A DNA stretch of 64,000 nucleotides. Source: Rhynochetos jubatus (lineage: Eukaryota > Chordata > Aves > Eurypygiformes > Rhynochetidae). The notes beneath the pieces are model-generated. The model had not been told where the DNA came from, searched no databases, and saw only the letters and a program-made list of their open reading frames with translations. Positions 1 to 14,607 of the stretch are shown here, one piece after another. Both the position numbers and the translations under genes were made by a program. The stretch covers positions 3,969,501 to 4,033,500 of the forward strand of contig CM050651.1 in assembly GCA_027574665.1 (NCBI GenBank), read 5' to 3'. The number at the start of each line of letters is the position of its first letter. Within the stretch, counting starts at the first letter, position 1.

Positions 1-1246
1 ATAATATCCACTGTAGGTGGTCAATAAGGAGTTTTTGATACATACATTTATGTATATAAATACAACAGGAAGTAGAAAGAGTGAGAAGGTACCACAAAAC
101 CTAAAAGTAAAATGAAACATCCAGATGTTTACTGAGGGAGGGATCTGTGTGAAGGATATGAGGAGCTATTTTCCTGTCAGTAATGATCTGAAATGCAGTT
201 TGGACAAACTTATGAGGCATGCTTCAGTAGTAATAATGAAAATAATGTTTGTTACAATATTTTTGCCAAATACTAATTCCACCTTACAAGAGGTGAAAGT
301 ATTTGAATTAATCAGTCTGTTACCCATCAATAAATAATTCATCTTGAAGAGGAATTCCTCAGGTTTTTTCAAGACAGTGGAAGCAGCAATGCCTGCACAA
401 GTGATACAAAGCATTGTTTATTAGAGTAAAGGAAGTGACAGTGAAGTCCAATGATACATTACACCTAAAATTCTATTTTAGTACAATTTAAAGGGTAAGA
501 TTTCAAGTAATTGATTGGAAATAGAGACATATGATTTTCAAAAATGTAGATTTCCCATTACATTAACTTTTTATCTGAAGATGTTAGTTCACTTGTCTCT
601 TAAAGCCCTCTCTATAGGGACCTCCATCATATTCATAGAAGGGATTTCTTAGGTTGTCACAAATGTGTAGGTTAGCATTTATAGGTTCTCATTATCAGTA
701 AAAAATGGTTAATTTTGATTTCCATAATATTCTAAAATCTGCTTGTGTATGGATACTTTGTGGAGAAAAGGGAGTGTAGGTACTCAAATATTGTTTTGTC
801 CTATCTTGAAACATTTAACTGAGATTAATCTTATTTGCTGTAGGTGAGAAACACCTGAGGTAGATGTGTTTTAGCTCTGGCATGATGTTTTTTGGCACAC
901 ATTTACTGAGATTGAAACTTTCACTGTTTTCTTTTAATATTTGTTCTTGCTATGATGCTATGCTGTATGTAAGTGCAAGTTTGTGCTGATGATAGATTGA
1001 CATGGGAAGAGGCCAAGCCTCTATGCCATCCTCATTGTTAAACACTTCCTACAGTGTTACCATATTAAGAGGGACCTTTCAAAACTTCCTCTGCTGAGGG
1101 AAATACCATTTTTGTAAATAATAAAATAAGCTTAAACTTTATGAAAAAAATATGGAACTGACCTTTAAATGTTCCAAACACTACTAGTTCTATGGCATTA
1201 CAATTTATTTAACCTTTGAGAGAGTGTTCATTTAAGTCACTCCAGC

Positions 1247-1266
1247 TTTTTTTTTTTTTTTTTTTT
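1247..1266. repeat. Poly-T tract (T20)
   Basis: An uninterrupted run of 20 T. It could be the minus-strand tail of an old retrocopy, but no recognisable retrocopy body adjoins it, so it is listed only as a homopolymer. Confidence 0.9.
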
Positions 1267-4200
1267 AACTGTAAGAAAATGGATTATGTTGCAAAAGGTG
1301 CTTTTATTCTTATTGGATAACAAATTTCACTGGATTTTGTATTTTTAGTCATTCGTTTTCAAGATGTGAATGAAACATTTGATATGCACATCTTATAATA
1401 TTTCTTTTATTTTTGTTTGATATACTGTTTTTAAAGCTATATTAGTAATATTTGCCTTTTCCCCCCTTCATGGCATTGCCCTTTAAAATTTCTGCTCTAA
1501 GAATGCAGGACTTCAAGAGACTCCGCTATTAGCTCTGTGCTTGCTTTATCTCTTTAATATAAGATTAACCAGATATTTCCATTGCAACAGTGCTGCATAT
1601 GAAAACATTAAAGTAATAAATAGTAACAGTCATAAAAATAGAGGATCTATGGCTCAATCTGATGCCTTGTTTTTCTTCTAGAAATGGGTCTTAATCTCCA
1701 TTTCAAGAGCAGTGTTTACAAGGTCTTATTTCATGCACAGTATTGAGCTATTCTTTTGTTGTGTCTGAGAAAAGTTACTCCTGAAAAGCAAAAAAGTGTT
1801 TGTTTACTAGAAGGAAGCTTTTGACTTGAGAAATTATTTGGGGAAGAGGGTAAAATGGTGCTCCTTCTCCGTGAACGTATCATCTTTTCCCTCTGGACTC
1901 TGTTGCACAAAGTGCAGCACAATCGTCTCTAGACATTTAGAAATACAGTGCTGTTTCAATTACTTTACAGGCTTAAAAATGGCAAAAAGAAAAGTGCCAG
2001 TTTTAATGAATGCAAGAGCCAATTTATGAGCCACAGGATGGCATTGTAGGTATTGTGTCTGTGCACAAGAATCTGCTTTGGGGTCCTCCGGAAAGAGGGA
2101 TTTAAAGCATTCTTGGGAGCATTTAATATGTAGAAAGCATGTTTTGTGCATCTTCAGCAAGATTTTGAAACTTAAACAAGACTATTACCCTTCATATTAC
2201 AGGCCATTAAGAACCACATAAATTTGGGTCAGAGGCATTCAGTAGTAAAGACCAGATATAGCATGAAAGATTAGAAATCTCAAGGTAAACGTTGAAGTAC
2301 TCTTCCATCATTTCACATGAGTGGTTGGCTCTGAAAGTCATGACATACAGAGCTGCTTGACTACCTGATCCTACCCCTCAGCTCTTTTATCAGTGTGGCT
2401 GGCCTATTGTGCGACCAAATCCATTGAAAACACTGGAGAGCTTGAAGCCAGCCAGGTCAACAACTTCAGCGTGTCTGTAAATCTTTCATGAGCAGAAAAA
2501 TATACGTCTCCAAAACTATCCCTTGTCTTTTTTGTGTAGACAGACAATCACATAATTTCCTTTCAAATGTAGAACTCTCTGTGAACAGCTTGCCACTTTG
2601 AATTCTTTTAATGTGTGCTTTCCACAAGTGTATTGCCTAAATTAAAAACTCTTAATGAAAATATTAATGCATGTTTAATGAATGGGGCTTATAACAACCT
2701 TCTAGATTTTAGCTTCATCCAATATTTCTGCAATAACTCTGAAACTTTTGGCTTTGACCAACCTTACGCTTTCAAGCCATCAGTTCTGTACAGTATTGAC
2801 TAGAATATACTGCTCACCAGACAGAATTATATTAAATGAGAGGTATAATATTACTTTAATTAGTTAATAATATGCCTATACAATTATCCTTTGAGTATGT
2901 TTAAGCAATATTTCTGACAAAAGGACATATTCTACTAGGTACTTTCACTCTATCAACTATATGTTTTTTTCTAAATTCCCATTTTATGTTTTAATTTCTA
3001 TTTTTGCCATTAAAACCCAATAAGTAATCTCAGAACCTTACCTACAGTGCAATTCTGATATGCCAACTGTATTTGTAATCATGGCACCATTAAGAAACAA
3101 ATTGTTTTCTTGCTTTGTTAAGAAAATTTCTAACATGATAAGAAATATTACCTTCTTGTTATTTCGTAATAATTAACTAAATTTCCCATAAAATCCAAAC
3201 ATAAATTATGTTCTTCAATGGATGATAAAGCCATTTCGCAGTTTCATACAGAAATGTTTTATATTTTGTCAAAAGAACATAGCTGAAGATCAGGAGGAAG
3301 TCTGCCTAACTATGTTGTGAAGGGTTGCTGTGTACTTTGAAATATGAGATGGGAGAGTGCTTAAGAAAATCTTGTTTCTCTTCCACAGATACCAGTTGAA
3401 AGATAGTGAATGACACAATGGTACAGAAACCTGCATAAACGTGGATTGCACTGCTCCTGAAAGGAGCAGGAATTTACATGCGACAGAGAGAAGACCTGAT
3501 AGCCTTGCTTCAGCTGTGATATAACAGGGGCTCAAAGGTGACTCTCTGGAATTGGTTTGAAAGTGTCTTCTGCCCTGTCCAAGGTCAATCAGGTAGACCA
3601 CTTAAGGAAAATGGTAAGAGAGAGACAGACTTCTGCAGCACTTCTTGTCCTCTGGGCTCCTCCAAAGTCCATGCTTGTATTCCATGTAGGTACCTCTGCA
3701 TGGCTACATTTCATTGCTTTTATTATTGCTTTCTCCTTTTGGTTTTCTAGTTTTAGGCTGGAGGATATTGTAGGCTCCTCTTTAATACATTCGATTCTAA
3801 TCTCAGTGGGACTGTTTTATAAAAACACTTTCTTACTTTTTCTTCCTTAGCTTTCTAACATCTACAGTAAGGACTCTCTCCAGTGTCAGGCTGTATTTGT
3901 CTTTGCAAGGACAACTTTTTGTTTAGGAAATACAGGTTGCCTATGTAAGAAATATAAGCAATACATGTTTCTTTTAGCTGACTTCTTAGACTTTATGTTC
4001 CCTTTTTAAGTCATTCAGTCATGGCTAAACCTAAAATTGTCAGCCTCTTCCTCTGTCCCGGCATATTGGTATTGTAAATTGTCCTTTCAAGGGGTAGTTA
4101 ATATAAAACTGTTTAAATCCTCAGAAGAAGCCTGACTGCTTCCACCATTTAATGACATCTTCTGTAAACTACCTGCTGAGATAAGACAACAAACTGGTAA

Positions 4201-5215
4201 GCAGGAATTTGTGGATGATTTGTTTTATTTTCTTTTTTCTGAACCTCAAGCAATAATACTCTGGGATTATCTCAAATTACTGCAGGAAGCATGTCTTCCT
4301 TCACTTTTGGTATATGCTGCACTGTCTTACAAAGTCATGATTGAGTAAGCTTGTAGAGCTGCTTCTTTCAGTAATTTTAGTTTGGTTTTCTCCCTACACT
4401 CAGCTTCATGCAGCAGACCTGGCCTTTACAGGATTTAAGAAATAAGTTGCTACTGGACTCCTTTTTCAGTCCTGGAAAATTTTTTAGCACTCACATGGAC
4501 CACCAGAATTCCAAACAAGTTTTTTTTTCTGTTATTATTTTATGAGGCAGTATAACTCTTTGACTTGCTACAGATGTAGTAGAGCTTGAGTGCCTTTGTT
4601 TCCAGTTTCAGCTTTAAGCTGCCCAGTTTTGCACCTGTAGCCTGTTATGTAATAGCTCCTACCTGGGCTTTTGGGTTTTCAGCCACCTACCAAAATTTGA
4701 GCACAGTGTACCTATGTCATTAGTGACATCTGTCCTTTGTTGTCCTCTGCCATATGCCTCTAAGTTAATTCAACTGATGCCCCCAACTGTGTCCATCTCT
4801 GCTGGATCTTTGGTGGAGCTCTGTGATAAGTACAGATCTCTATTTTGATTTTGTCTGAACAGATCAGAAATGGCATCAGAGTGGTTGGACTGCTGTTCTA
4901 AAAAGACTGATTTGTTTGTCTTCTTAGTAGACTTGCTGTTGCTCTACTCCTTTGTCTTATGCTTGGAGGGTGAGTTTCTTTTAGTGGATCTTATCCCAGG
5001 ACATTAGCTTTAAAAACATCCCTAACATCATTCTTCAGGCTATCTAAGGATTTTTATTACTTCACAGTTATTACAGGAGCCTAAGTCTCAGGACTTTGGT
5101 TAACTCACCTTAAATAGCATGCCAAAGCACATGAAAAGTCTCCAACTGCTAGAAACATGTTATGTGTTGGTGCGTAGTATCAAAGAAAGCTGAGCTGTTT
5201 GGTGGGACAGATGTC

Positions 5216-5240
5216 AAAAAAAAAAAAAAAAAAAAAAAAA
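5216..5240. repeat. Poly-A tract (A25)
   Basis: An uninterrupted run of 25 A followed by GGCAGGCCAGGAGGG. The short open frames crossing it on both strands (lysine or phenylalanine runs) are artefacts of the homopolymer. No upstream processed-pseudogene body was recognised. Confidence 0.9.
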
Positions 5241-8200
5241 GGCAGGCCAGGAGGGAGTATGAGAAAACCAAAAAATAAAAAGCACTTAATATTTGCTCCT
5301 GATAGATCTTCTCCTCCTCCTGGTTTACTTTCTACTCTCACCCCTGACATGAAAGCTGCTTGCTTAGTTTGTGTTCCATATCCTGTCCCTTTTGCACCTA
5401 GCTGAGAAAGCTGTACCAGCTCCATGTGTTTAATTGCAGCTCAAAAGCAGAGAGCAAGGGTTTTGCCTTTCCAGTTTTTCAAAACTGAGAGCCAGTGAAA
5501 CTTAAATAGGTCGCCTTTTTAGTGCTGCATTTTAAAATAAAAATGCAGTGTATATAGGACAAATTGGATATAAAGATGTAAAGAACTTACATCAGCCAGC
5601 ACAGGTTTCCTTATAAAATTGTGCAGGAAAACATAGTGAGCTTAAAAATGCAGAATTTGTGAAGGAGCTAAGTTTTCCTCTTTTCATATTGCCAGTGTAA
5701 AACTTACGTTTTTAAGAAGATTTCAAGAAAAAGGCTGCAATTCCTGCCAGTGTCATAGCTGTGTTACTATTTTCAGGTGAGTTATGCCAGTCTGTCCAGC
5801 AGATAGTTCATCTCAGATGTGTAAGGAGAGGAGAAGCCTGCTCTAGTGCAGCAGTGAGACTAGGAAAAAAGAGCTTTGAAGACACATTTTAACTTCTTAG
5901 AACTTCGAAGTTAAGAACAAGTTGTTAAATATTTTGAGGAGGGAATGACTTATTTTCTTCAAATGAGTCTATCAGTTAATAGAAGCAATAAGACATCTTC
6001 ACTAACACAATTAAAATTAGGTGGCTAATATATAGAGATTTCCATCTGGTATCCTATTACTAGAAGAAAAACAATAAACAATTTCACTAGACTGATGTTT
6101 TCTTCCCTTTGAATCTCAGTACTAAATGTAACTAGGATCTCGGAGCTCCAATGACTAGTATAAATTTCCATCTTCAGCTTTCGTTGTGAGGACTAATGAA
6201 GACACCTTTCAGTAAAATATTATCTTTCTTGTCTGCTAGAGAAGTATTCTAGACTTTAGCTTCATGTCAGGCATAAATCAACCATCAAGAGTACTTTATG
6301 TCTTCAAAATATCCTGAGGAAAGAGAAATTCATCAAGAATAATGCCATTAGTGAATGCCTGGAGAGCAGCCATCTTATTCTCCTAAAACAATTAATAAGA
6401 TGCTAGTATACAATCAGGGTTTTAATTGATAAGTATTTTCATGGAAAAGGAAAACAAAAAGACTGTTTTCATGTTCTTTTTAATTTTTGAAAAATATTCT
6501 GACTCCAAGATTTTATTACCAACATCTATCACAGTTTTTTATATCCTGCTGTTTCTGACAAATATTTTGTTCCTATTTTAATGTTTGTTTATATACTCAT
6601 CATATACTTAATTAAAACTAAAATAAAAAAGAGACACAGCGAAGTCCTTATGCAAAAGACTGATCCATTTTAATCTCTTTTGGGATATAAAAGTACATGA
6701 TAGGGTTTAGGTTTGGATATTTTGGGGTTTTTTTTATTATTGTGTGGAAAATAATTTTATCATCTGTAACTAAAATTACTTAAACTCAGGATCAAGATAT
6801 GAATATTCATGTACTTGTGCTTGTTTGTATTTTCTGCTTCAGCATCAAGAGCTATATTGTTGGGTTCCAGGCTCTGATTTGTGGATATCCTGGATCATAT
6901 CTTAAAGGTAAATTTTACCTGAGATTCTGAATTCCATCAGCCTGAATGTATATTTGTACTCAGATACATATGTGTGTTTATGTGAGCTTTTGCTCATTCA
7001 GTGATCAAAAATCTAAGTGCATACTATTTTTAGCATGTAAAGCTGCCACAACTTTGTGTTCAAGTTGGCATTGGAAAGTCTTCTAACACCTTCATTACAA
7101 TTTTAATTAATCTATTTAAATATCCAGAAAACTATAAATTGGTTCATGTTTTGAATTATTTTTTCTGTAAACTTTTAGAAAGAAATGTAAGATTACAGTT
7201 AGATTAATTTCTTGGAGTATGGTTATTCTACTTTCTACAGTATACTTCCCTGTGACTTGATCCATGTTACTTGACTGAAAACACACTATTATTTAATTTT
7301 CCAAGAGAACTCAGACCTATTAATAATTCAAACTTACATCATAAAACACTGAGAATAATGTTGGGGTTTTCCTTTTTTTGATTAAGGGAATCACATGATT
7401 TTAAGGGAAGTATTTTCAAACATCCTCTTGGTAAAAATTATTATAGCAATGTGCTCTATGGGGATCAGAAATTCCATGTTGCAAGACTCTGATCTGCTTT
7501 AAAGTAATTTTAAAGCATGAGAACTGGTTAAAATTGAGAACACCTATTTTTATCAGTACAGCTGTGAAAAGAAAAAGTACAACTAAAATGAATGGAGAGA
7601 GAGAAAACTTACATACCTGTGCCATTTTCTGGTTTTAAATTCACATGACTGCTAGTTATTTAAAATGTCTGTTGCTTCCTTCTGCTGCATTCTTGACTCT
7701 GGAGTCAACTCTCCATCTTAACACTTTTCTATGGAAGTATTTATTCTACTTTTCCATGTACCATGGTTTTAAAGCAGTTACTTTGACCACAAAAATGTCT
7801 GTCAAAAAGTGGTGCCTTGAGACTGTAGAAACTATATAGGGTCTATTACAGGGGACCCAAGGTGATCACTGTTTTCTGCTCCAGACAAGAAGTTAGATTT
7901 GTGTATAATCCCCAGCAAAGTTTGTAAGAGACACGATGCAAGCAGATTAGAAGTTCACATTTTAGACATTATTATGAAGTTTAATTAAAAGTAATGCTTT
8001 AAAACGCAGAACAGAGAAGAAAGAAGGTACCTTCATACAGCACTTCCTAACCTCAGACTGTTCTAAAGTGTCTCTTTTAAAAGAAAACAAAATTAGGTCT
8101 CTCTGTCAGCGTTTTTGTTCTTCTTGAAATCCCTATGATGTATTGGCACTTTACACTTTTCTCCCCCACTCCTTGCAATAGTAGATTCACCTGGATCAGA

Positions 8201-10652
8201 ATGTTTTGGCTTATGAATGATGCCTGTTGCAGAGGGACTCCTTATATCTCCAAGACTAATAAATTAGGATTTGGAGCACTTCAGAGTGAATGTTTCTAGT
8301 GAGGATTAATCATGTTTGTCTTGGTCTCTCTTCATCACTAAATACAGGTCATGTACTTCAGTGCTGCCTCTTACTCTTTCTCCCAATTATATCTTTATGC
8401 ACTTTTATTTCATATATGAATTTTGCTATGAATTCTTAAAAAATAAACAGCCAAGAAGAGATACTTGGTGTTGGATGGAACCTAGACATTTAGTATAGAT
8501 AAGTAATTTTACAAGCACCTTTTGTTACATGGTCTCTCACTATTTTTCCTCTATTCTCTACTTATCCTGTGTAGATAATATGAATGATATTTAGAATATT
8601 TTTCAAAGCTTCTGAGAGAAATAATTTAAACACATGTAAGCCACATCTGAATAATAATGATTCTTTGTATTTTCTTTTCTGTATTTATTTTATGTCTTTT
8701 TGTTCATATTTTCAATTCAATGCAATTCAGTGTTAACTTAGTTGTCACAAAAGTTAATTTTCTTGTTTCTATGGTACATAAAATTATTTGTAGTTTAAAA
8801 CTCAAAATGGACTTAGGAAAGAGAATAGTCTCTGAAACCAGATCAATATATTCCTTTTTGAAGAAGTTAAAATAAGTCCTTACATCTCTCTTCCATCTTT
8901 AAACTAAACTACAGAAGTATTTTGTTAGGTATTTCCTGAATAAAAATGTAAATTTAAATACTATCACAGACCCTTACTTGGGAAGTTTTTAAATGTGTGT
9001 GGCAGTGGTAGTATCAAAATGAGAAACATTCTAAGTACTGTATAATTATTTCTTTCTCCTTCTGAGACTAATGTACTTTCAGAAACACATCACTTAAGTC
9101 CTTCCCCTGATCTATAGGATATCTAACGATAAAGCTTCAAGGAGGAATGGGATTTTTAATGGATACTCTGTCCCATCAAATGACATCCAAATACAGTATT
9201 TCTTTCTTTAATTTTAATATGCTCTTACCCTGTCTATAACTAGTCCAGTCCTTTGGTTTCACTGTGAAAACTGAAAAGCTGTAATATGAAAGATTTTTGG
9301 TGATTAAGTAATTTAGAGGAGGAAATTCAAAGATCCCACAAGATCAAAGTCATAATTGTCAAAACAGGTGAAACCTGCATTTGTAGCCTAGCTAAGCTCA
9401 TGCTTTATAAAAATTGATTTTATTGTTTTTGGGAATGCATTTTCCTTTGGCAATGAAAAATTACAGTAACTTGTCAAAGGGAGAGGATTATAATATTTTT
9501 GTTCTTTTTTCCATCCATTTAGGACCTTTATTTTAAAAAACTAATTTGCATATGATAATACTAGAAAAATAGTGTGGTGACTTTTTGTTGCCCTTAATAT
9601 TACTGAAAAGTTCATTTATACTTTTTGGGCAAAAAATATGACATGAAACCTTCTAAATAAATTGGTTAAAAATTGCACTGCATTGATTATTCAACCTTAC
9701 TTACCCAAGACATGATTATACGAAATAGTGTAATCTGTTCCCTGGCTGCAACTGAGCTAATAAAGTATCTAATGGGGGTTGCCATGGTAATCAAAGTTAC
9801 AAAAGTGCTTTTTCAGACAGGAATTCAGAAAGTAGAGGACTCCTAATCTTGTGATTTTTTTCTGGAGCAGAGGTCTGCTTCCAATGATTTTAGAAGCTTG
9901 TTAGAAAAAGAAGTATGATTCTTAAAAGCTTCGCATTTAACATGCTCTGTCCAGAAATTCTAAATTCTAAAATTCATGGTAATTAGTATTGTTCCACTAT
10001 GTTCCACTTATCCTGAGTTGCAATATTTTGCTTGACATAGAGGAACTTAAAAAGACAGACTGAATTAATAGATTATGAAAGCACTTAAATTAGGGCACTG
10101 CAGTTCTCAGTCCCTTGCTTGGAATCAGGAACACTGAATTGAGGAATATTGGCTTTTTGCTCAGTATGAAATGCAGGGTCTATAGAAACTTCTATCTGGG
10201 TAGCACTTAAGGTACAAATATTTTCATCTTCTTTAAAGTTTAGATTGTAAATATCAAGGAAAGCAATATCTGTGTCTCACTCAAGGTTGCAGGGAGATAT
10301 CTCAACTTGTTGGAAATCCCCAGTGAAAATATCTATTCTGAAGATACAGTATTCCTTGATTTTATTAAATCTAACCTACAGCTAATATGATAATATGTAA
10401 TAATATTGCAAATATATAGACTGAACTGTGAACTGTATTTCAGCAACAGAGAGCTCAGAACGTTTACAGTGGAAAAGTAAACGTCAGGCAAGAATTTTGA
10501 ACTTTTTGTTTAGAAGAGAAAAATGAAGTTTAGGAAACACCACCCTTAAAAAAAAAAAACCCACATGATTACAAGACCAGTGAATTGAAAGTATACGTGT
10601 AATTCTATTTGGATAGATACTGTTTAGTGGGCTCATTAAATATGAGGAAAGA

Positions 10653-10670
10653 GATGATGATGATGATGAT
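10653..10670. repeat. (GAT)6 microsatellite
   Basis: Six perfect GAT units. This is a short trinucleotide repeat, expected to be polymorphic in length. Confidence 0.9.
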
Positions 10671-10759
10671 TTTCAATTAGAAAGAGTCTATGGTGCTTTG
10701 TGGACAAATGAGCTGTGGCAGAGCCCATACTGTAGAGTGTTATGAATCTAGGACAGGAA

Positions 10760-10813
10760 AAAAAAGAAGGAACCCACCCCCCCCCCCCCCCACCTCAAAA
10801 AGAAAAAAAACCC
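10760..10813. repeat. A-rich / poly-C (C15) / A-rich low-complexity tract
   Basis: A run of 15 C at 10777-10791 sits between A-rich blocks. The short open frame crossing it gives a proline run flanked by lysines, an artefact of the simple sequence. The opposite strand carries a G15 run. Confidence 0.85.
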
Positions 10814-11761
10814 AAATGTCACATAGAAAACAAAGAACAAATCAGACAGATGTAATAGTTTTAGATACCATGCACCATATCAAAGTATTTTGAGACTCAG
10901 GGTTTGTAGAAAGCAGTAACACTGGAGGAATGTTATCTACTGTTTCTAAAGGTAAACAATGACTTTTCAACATTCTGCATGTTATAAAAATATCTATATG
11001 ATCATATAAACCTGATAATCATATTCCACAAGAATAGATAAGAAGTATTTACAGTAGTTGCTCAAATGATCAATTCATGCATTGTTTAATGCATGTAATA
11101 TTTCAGATTCTTTTGTGCAAATGTGGAACGTAAGAGACAATTACTGATAATAAATTTTACATTGGAAAAAGAATATCAATATGCAAATGAAGGATTAACG
11201 TTAATTATTTTTAAATATTTCTCTTAAAAAAAAATCCCTACTCTGCTTCAGAAATATTTTAATTTAGATATCCAATCTCACAGCACACACAGCAATAATA
11301 AAAAGTGAATAGGAAAGGGAGCAATTCATCAAGAAGTCACTGGCTGGAATTTGTTTGCCTACAGGATTTAAGCAAATATTAATAAAATTCAAAATCTGTT
11401 CACATCTGGTCTTGGGAAGAAAGTTGGACCAAATTCATCAGACTGTGTTTGTAAGTAGTAATTTGTCCAACTCTAATTAAAATCTAGTAAAGTAGTGATC
11501 ACAGAGCAATTTTGTATTGGAATTAAATAGAAAATTATAATCTGAAACATAAATTGTGAGGATCTCTTCTCCTGTTTTGCTGTACCAATGAGCTAAATTA
11601 TATTTAGAATCAATGATTAACATTGCCTTTCAATCTGTAGGTTTTCTTTTAATGAAGAAGTGATAAATGCTTCCTATATAATTAACACAAAAGAGAGATT
11701 AGGAGTGAAGGACTCAATATTCCAGGCCAGATTCCACTGAAATAACAAAAACTACATTTAA

Positions 11762-11784
11762 ATACTGTATGTGGCATACAGTAT
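11762..11784. repeat. Perfect 10-bp inverted repeat with 3-nt loop
   Basis: ATACTGTATG, then TGG, then CATACAGTAT. All ten arm positions pair, forming a compact hairpin or cruciform candidate. No terminator or small-RNA function is implied in this context. Confidence 0.85.
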
Positions 11785-12971
11785 AATAATGGTTTAAAGG
11801 ACAAATACCCTTCTTGGTAATGTATCACTTCTAGGTAGGTATCCAGTTTTTATGTATTTAAAACGTTTACTATTTAGAATGTACAGAATTATTTAAGAAC
11901 TGATTCCCTTTCTCTTTAGCTTAATATACAGGTATGTTTATGCTAGTAAATTAGACTTGAAGGGCTCTTGGGAATGGATGCCATCTGACATGGACAGTCT
12001 CATTTATGGGAGTTATGTAAATTGTCTTAGCCACCAAAACAGAGTGGCTGCAGACTGCCTACTAAGTGTGGTCCCTGGAACATTTTGGCTAACGTAGGGT
12101 ATCTGTCATGTGAATTGTATGGGAGACCACTAATTGGCAAGGGCCATAAGAGTCCTGGAAAAGCTCTTAAAGTTTATTGGTTTGGCTGGTTACATTCCAG
12201 TTGGTTGGGAGTGTTGTTGGGCACCATTTAATTCACTAACATAGATAAAATCTGCAGGTTTTTGTCTGGGCTTATTCTGTGGTAACTTGTTTGCAGGATT
12301 TTTAATTTAGGAATTAAAAATGATGAGTAATGCTTAATAATTCTTGTAATACATACAAACATAAAGCTCACATGTAAATAAATATATATACTTTATAAAA
12401 CTTATTCCATTTGTTCCTCTTTCTTCAGTGATTTATAATAATACATTTTTTTTACAAGAGAAATGTAATTTAGTTTTATGATTTATCTCCATATGGTAAA
12501 AATATATGAAATTAGTTAATCTCTTTAAATCAAGATTTTTTAAAGGGTAACTCAGCTTTGCAGTCTGTTGAGTGAATATACTATATTTTTTCTTCAAATT
12601 TAACACTAAAATTATATTAGAAGGCTCTCTACAGCAATCTGCATAACTTAGAAAATTAGTTCAAGCCACTACATAATTCAAAGAACTTTTACTTCATCCT
12701 TTACTTATGCTTAAACCAGCTAAGAAATATTTGGCTTATACTTTTGTCAGGCATTAATACTTAAGTGTTGACCTTACATACTTAGTACATGAATAAAAGT
12801 GCCTCGTTTTTAAAATGTCCAAAAATTTACATCTCTCCCAAAAAATTAAGTCCATGTGATAGAAGATAAGGGAAAATTAAAATAGGCTAAAGCTCACAGC
12901 ATTTAGGGTCATGTTAATCATGAATAAAATTAATGGAAATATATTTTAAAATAAAACATCTTCAGAAAAGC

Positions 12972-13007
12972 TTATAATACAATGTACCGTTATAATACAG
13001 TGTGCCG
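12972..13007. repeat. 18-bp tandem duplication
   Basis: Two adjacent 18-bp units (12972-12989 and 12990-13007) differ at two positions, both A to G in the second copy. This looks like a small local duplication in AT-rich sequence. Confidence 0.85.
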
Positions 13008-14540
13008 TTAAATAAATACCCAGGATAATTCTCAGATAGGCATTAGATGGAAGGTTATGCATTGTCAGCCAGATTTGATTGTCACCAGTGAGAAGGAAAA
13101 AAAACCCATTTCTCCCTGTTGTGTGTGTGTGTTTGTATTTATCTCAGGCCAAATCCTCAAGTCCCTAGCTAGTCTTTGCTGCTACAAAACTTGCATTATC
13201 AGGAGTATTTGTCTTGATTAAAGAATGAGTCAAGTAAATTTGCCCCACTTTTCTAATTAGTAAATGTTTCACTTGATGCAAGGATATCCCAATAGTAACA
13301 TTACACATCTCCGTGATTAGACTCATACATAGCACATAGCAGGGAAACAACAGACTGTGGCAATGAAAATATGGGATTTAAAAGCTGAAACAATGACTTA
13401 GGATACCTAAGCATTTAAGGCTTTACAAAGCCTTCAAGTTAATTTGACTTGAAATGTCAATTAAAAAAGGCCTGCTCTATGTGTAAACACATACAACCTA
13501 TAGATGTAGGACAGTCTTTTTCCACAGTATTAACAAGAACTTAGACAATGCAGAGAGAAGTAACAGCACTGGTGGGTAACCAAAACTCATTAAGCTGGTG
13601 AGGTGAGGGATGTGAGTGAGGAAGGCGTGAGCAGAGTGGCATGCATACTGAAATACCATGAGGTTTGAGCAGAAGGAAACTGTTTGAGAAGGTAATGAAG
13701 CAGGAGTAAAAATAGTAAATGAGGGAAGTTTCCCTATATTTATTTTCAGACGTGTCCACCTTCCCACCAAAAAGTTTCTCAATAGTATCTAGTATTTCAA
13801 GTCAGAACAATAATACTTATCAAATATAGAGCGGTTTGCTTTACTTCTGTTTCCTTGCATTACTTCTGTTTACAGACTTTATAACCCAGTCACATCAAAT
13901 ATCTCAGTTTTACAATCTGTCCAAAATATAAAACGTTCTGATGCACCTGTTCTTCCATCTATTATGCATTATAAATTGTCTCTCTTTTGCTACCGTTTAT
14001 TTTATTTTGGAAGCTTACCCACTGCTCATAAGTTCTTTCTGCAAAGTTATAGCAATGAAAGAAATATTGAATAAAGGCTGTACTACAGTTGTAAACATTT
14101 TAAATGAATATTTTAGCTAAAATCAAATGTACAGTTCTTATTGCATTTGGTTGCTGCACAGATTGCAAGACTCATGTTCTTTCCCAGCATAACATCAATA
14201 AGCTATTTTCTCCAACAGCTGCTCACAAGTTTGGTTTGTTGTGACTATTAACCATAGAAAAGCTACTTCAGTATTGGCTCTTGTTGATGAGAATATTCAA
14301 AGCATCTTGATTTCTGCCAGTTATTGTTGGGCATTTTGTGATTAAAGATATTTATATTAATAAAAAGTTCTTTGCCAGTCTTTAATATCTATAATTCAAA
14401 CAAGCCTTGGAAACAGTTTATATTGATTTTCATAATCAGCTGTCTAATTTCTGTCATGATTCTGTGTAGTTTTTTATTTTTTTAATAAAAAAGATTCATG
14501 AGGGAAATATTTTTCCCACACTGACATTTTAACTAGATTA

Positions 14541-14607
14541 ATAAATATATGCATGTAAATGTATATTTATATACATGTATATGCACATATACACATATGT
14601 AGATATA
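14541..14607. repeat. Alternating TA/CA-rich tract
   Basis: A degenerate run of ATATATGCATGTA, TATATTTATATACATG and CACATATACACATATG-like sequence. It is mostly alternating purine-pyrimidine and so prone to slippage and structure. It lies about 160 bp upstream of the LTR. Confidence 0.75.

Noticed and set aside
3290-3850. Overlapping frames of 97-103 codons on opposite strands
   Set aside because: Mutually overlapping, with no recognisable domain or splice context, in sequence like the surrounding non-coding DNA.
5180-5425. Open frames with lysine or phenylalanine runs on the two strands
   Set aside because: Produced by the A25 homopolymer at 5216-5240.
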